Source: Clostridium ihumii AP5 (GTDB taxonomy: Bacteria > Bacillota > Clostridia > Clostridiales > Clostridiaceae). Taken from it: a DNA stretch of 64,000 bases. The position numbers and the translations under genes are program-made. A model generated the notes under the pieces. It saw only the letters and a list, made by a program, of their open reading frames with translations, did not search any database and was not told where the DNA came from. Location of the stretch: positions 1 through 64,000 of the forward strand of contig NZ_CCAT010000046.1 in NCBI RefSeq assembly GCF_000612845.1, written 5' to 3'. Positions 62,069 through 64,000 of the stretch are shown piece after piece. How positions within the stretch are numbered: the first letter of the stretch is position 1; every line of letters starts with the position of its first letter.

Positions 62069-63181
62069 CTAAATAGCCTCCTCTCTTCTCGCATATCTAT
62101 TTAACATGCATAAAAAAATTATTGAAAGGATAATATCTAACAATATGGCTACTTTTATTACAGAATAATCGTTAGAGTTTGCCATTTTAAAAATTCCTAA
62201 ATTAGTCCATCTTAAAGGTGAAAGACTAGCACTTTTAAATCCACCTTCATCAGGGAAACTAATATAACATCCTCCTAAAAAACTCATAACAGGAAATATT
62301 ATTGAGTATAATAATTTACTAAGTCCATCATTCTTTTCATTTGATATACCTCCAATTAAAAGCCCTAGACTTATAAACATCATAGCCAAGCTTATTATTC
62401 CCACATATGCTAAGATTGGATAGTTTCCAAAATTTACTTTAAAAATAAATCTTGCAAATAGATACCCTGGAAGTATTATTAAATTTCCTAAAATAAAGTA
62501 TCCTATTAGTTTTGCTATATAATACTTGCTTGGAGATATATTAGTAATCATTATTCTATTCTTCGATTCTAATCTTTTATCCCTTTGTATTCCGTACATA
62601 GAAAAGAATAAAAGATAACTTGCCATCATTGTAATTTCAACTACACCATAATAATCAAAAGATGTTTGTGCTCTCTTTTGTTCAACTTTATCAAACACTA
62701 CATTTTCTCTATCATTATTTCTCTCTAAATTATATTTAATTTCATTATTATTTAATTTTCCTACTTCATTTTCTAAACTTATCTTTCTATTTATACTTTC
62801 AAGCAATCCATTAATCATTCCACCATTTATAAGATATTTATTGTTGGAATAAACTTTAATTGTGTTCTCATCTAAAAATATAAATACATCCTCTCCTAAT
62901 TTAACTCTTTCTTTTCCTTCTTCTAAGCTGTTTACTTTTTTAAATTCAACTTTTATGCTTCCTTTATTTCTAATAGCTTCCGCTAATATTTTTTTACTTT
63001 CTTGTGTTCCCAAATCGTAGTAATATACATTAAAAGGCTCAATCTTTGCAACATTATCAAAGTTATTAAATAGAACTCCACCTATTAAAAGCATTAAAAA
63101 TATAGGAAAAAGCATATTGAATAATAAATTTTTAGGATATCTTATATTACTTAAAATTACATGTTTTATTATTCCCTTCAT
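62069..63181 (-). CDS. ABC-2 type exporter permease, first subunit
   Basis: 370 residues with the same arrangement as the next gene: one N-terminal helix (about 17-37), an extracellular domain (40-180), and five C-terminal helices (TMMASYLLFFSMYGIQRD.., FPVMSFLGGCYISFP, LSPLRWTNLGIF). The two permeases differ enough to form a heterodimer. Starts seven bases after the ATPase stop, within one operon. Confidence 0.8.
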   Translation of the reverse strand: MKGIIKHVILSNIRYPKNLLFNMLFPIFLMLLIGGVLFNNFDNVAKIEPFNVYYYDLGTQESKKILAEAIRNKGSIKVEFKKVNSLEEGKERVKLGEDVFIFLDENTIKVYSNNKYLINGGMINGLLESINRKISLENEVGKLNNNEIKYNLERNNDRENVVFDKVEQKRAQTSFDYYGVVEITMMASYLLFFSMYGIQRDKRLESKNRIMITNISPSKYYIAKLIGYFILGNLIILPGYLFARFIFKVNFGNYPILAYVGIISLAMMFISLGLLIGGISNEKNDGLSKLLYSIIFPVMSFLGGCYISFPDEGGFKSASLSPLRWTNLGIFKMANSNDYSVIKVAILLDIILSIIFLCMLNRYARREEAI

Positions 63182-63188
63182 ATAATCC

Positions 63189-64000
63189 CTACTCTCTTAA
63201 ACTTTTTCCTGTTAAACTTAAAAAAACCGTTTCTAAACTTACATCTTCATAATCTATATCCCTAATTTCAATATCTTTGCCTGTAAAATAATTTATTATT
63301 TTATCTAAGTTATTAACTTCTTTTAGTGATGTTATTATCACCTTATTTTCATAAACATTAATGTTACTTACCCCTCTTATATTTTTTATTTCATCTTTAT
63401 TTATTTCCTCAAAATTATTTATTGATATTCTTAAATTTTTCTTATCTGAAACTAAACTTTTCAGTTCATCTTTATTACCTTGAACTATAAGTTTACCATT
63501 ATCAATAATTCCAATATTTGAACATATCTCTTCTGCTTCCTCCATGTAGTGAGTTGTATATATTATAGTTGCTCCTTTTTTATTAAGCTCTTTAATTGCC
63601 TTAAGTATATAATTTCTTGATTGTGGGTCTATACCAACTGTGGGTTCATCCATTATTATTACTTTAGGTTCATGAGCAATCCCACAAGCTATATTTAACC
63701 TTCTACGCATTCCCCCTGAAAACTCTGAAGCTAATTTATTTTTTACATCCATTAATCCAGTAAAAGTTAATGCATTCTCAATCTTATCTTCTAAATCTTT
63801 TCCTTTAAAACCATAAAGACTTGTAAAAAACTTTACATTTTCATATGCTGTATACTCTGAATAAATAGCAACTTCTTGAGGTACTAACCCTAAATTTTTT
63901 CTTGCATGTTTCATTTTAGGTTTAACTTCTTTTCCCATAACTTTCACTATTCCATAACTAGGATTTAAAATTCCACAAATTAATTTAATAGCAGTACTTT
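63189..64000 (-). CDS. ABC exporter ATPase (N terminus beyond the window)
   Basis: The reading frame continues to the window end (TAIKLICGILNPSYGIVKVMGKEV), so Walker A and the start lie outside. Visible are Q-loop LGLVPQEVAIYSEYTAYENV, signature FSGGMRRRLNIA, Walker B VIIMDEPTVGIDPQSR and the switch His in YTTHYMEEAEE. The C-terminal extension (about 60 residues) fits DrrA/CcmA-like drug or lantibiotic exporters. First gene of the ABC-2 operon. Confidence 0.85.
   Translation of the reverse strand, partial: STAIKLICGILNPSYGIVKVMGKEVKPKMKHARKNLGLVPQEVAIYSEYTAYENVKFFTSLYGFKGKDLEDKIENALTFTGLMDVKNKLASEFSGGMRRRLNIACGIAHEPKVIIMDEPTVGIDPQSRNYILKAIKELNKKGATIIYTTHYMEEAEEICSNIGIIDNGKLIVQGNKDELKSLVSDKKNLRISINNFEEINKDEIKNIRGVSNINVYENKVIITSLKEVNNLDKIINYFTGKDIEIRDIDYEDVSLETVFLSLTGKSLRE

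Overview
The window is AT-rich DNA of a low-GC Firmicute, most likely Clostridium sensu stricto. The reasons are the very AT-rich codons and spacers, strong AGGAGG-type ribosome sites, short hairpin/T-run terminators, an FeFe-hydrogenase-like enzyme, DUF1659/DUF2922 genes, Rpn-type nucleases and a cobalamin riboswitch. I cannot name the species from the sequence alone. Most of the window is ordinary chromosome interrupted by accessory patches and by at least nine copies or relics of one small transposon-like repeat (MITE-like).

Layout. 0.3-3.7 kb: an RlmI-like rRNA methyltransferase and an ABC-F ATPase. 3.7-17.5 kb: an accessory, defence-like block entered through the 3' end of the ABC-F gene. 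Copies of that 3' end recur at 7.38 and 7.70 kb, and a tail-plus-terminator copy lies at 6.39 kb. The block holds an unknown two-gene unit with a membrane partner, a Fic protein with an inhibitory motif, a 2TM-GAF protein, a complete type I restriction-modification operon (hsdR-hsdM-hsdS), an IS21 istB remnant and an Rpn remnant. 17.6-24.1 kb: a membrane diguanylate cyclase, an ECF sigma/anti-sigma pair, several small membrane proteins, and a GNAT acetyltransferase embedded in an array of REP-like palindromes. 24.5-29.3 kb: a five-gene operon (TudS-like desulfidase plus a UgpBAEC-type ABC importer), preceded by a 17-codon leader ORF and a terminator. 30-31 kb: a split Rpn gene. 31.3-38.6 kb: a cobalamin riboswitch with a terminator/antiterminator, then a Nik/Opp-type importer, a methyltransferase and an alpha/beta hydrolase. 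39-50.7 kb: housekeeping and hypothetical genes, including an acetamidase, a HAD phosphatase, a hydrogenase-like protein, an MFS transporter divergent from an HTH-TPR regulator, DUF1659/DUF2922, a DnaD-domain protein and an RsmC-like methyltransferase.

The most notable region is 50.8-60.4 kb. It carries three intact secreted papain-like cysteine proteases of staphopain type, a fourth decayed copy, and two exported proteins that look like chagasin-type (I42) cysteine-protease inhibitors. At its end is an RRNPP-type TPR regulator followed at once by an unlisted 59-codon gene for an exported pre-peptide ending ETPPLA. A decayed second regulator/peptide cassette, with peptide tail ENPPLA, lies between the protease genes. 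I infer a peptide-pheromone-controlled protease/inhibitor locus expanded by duplication. A short TTTRTACAT box recurs about 90-95 bp upstream of every protease start.

60.5-64.0 kb: a tRNA-Pro(UGG) and a three-gene ABC-2 exporter whose ATPase runs off the end of the window.
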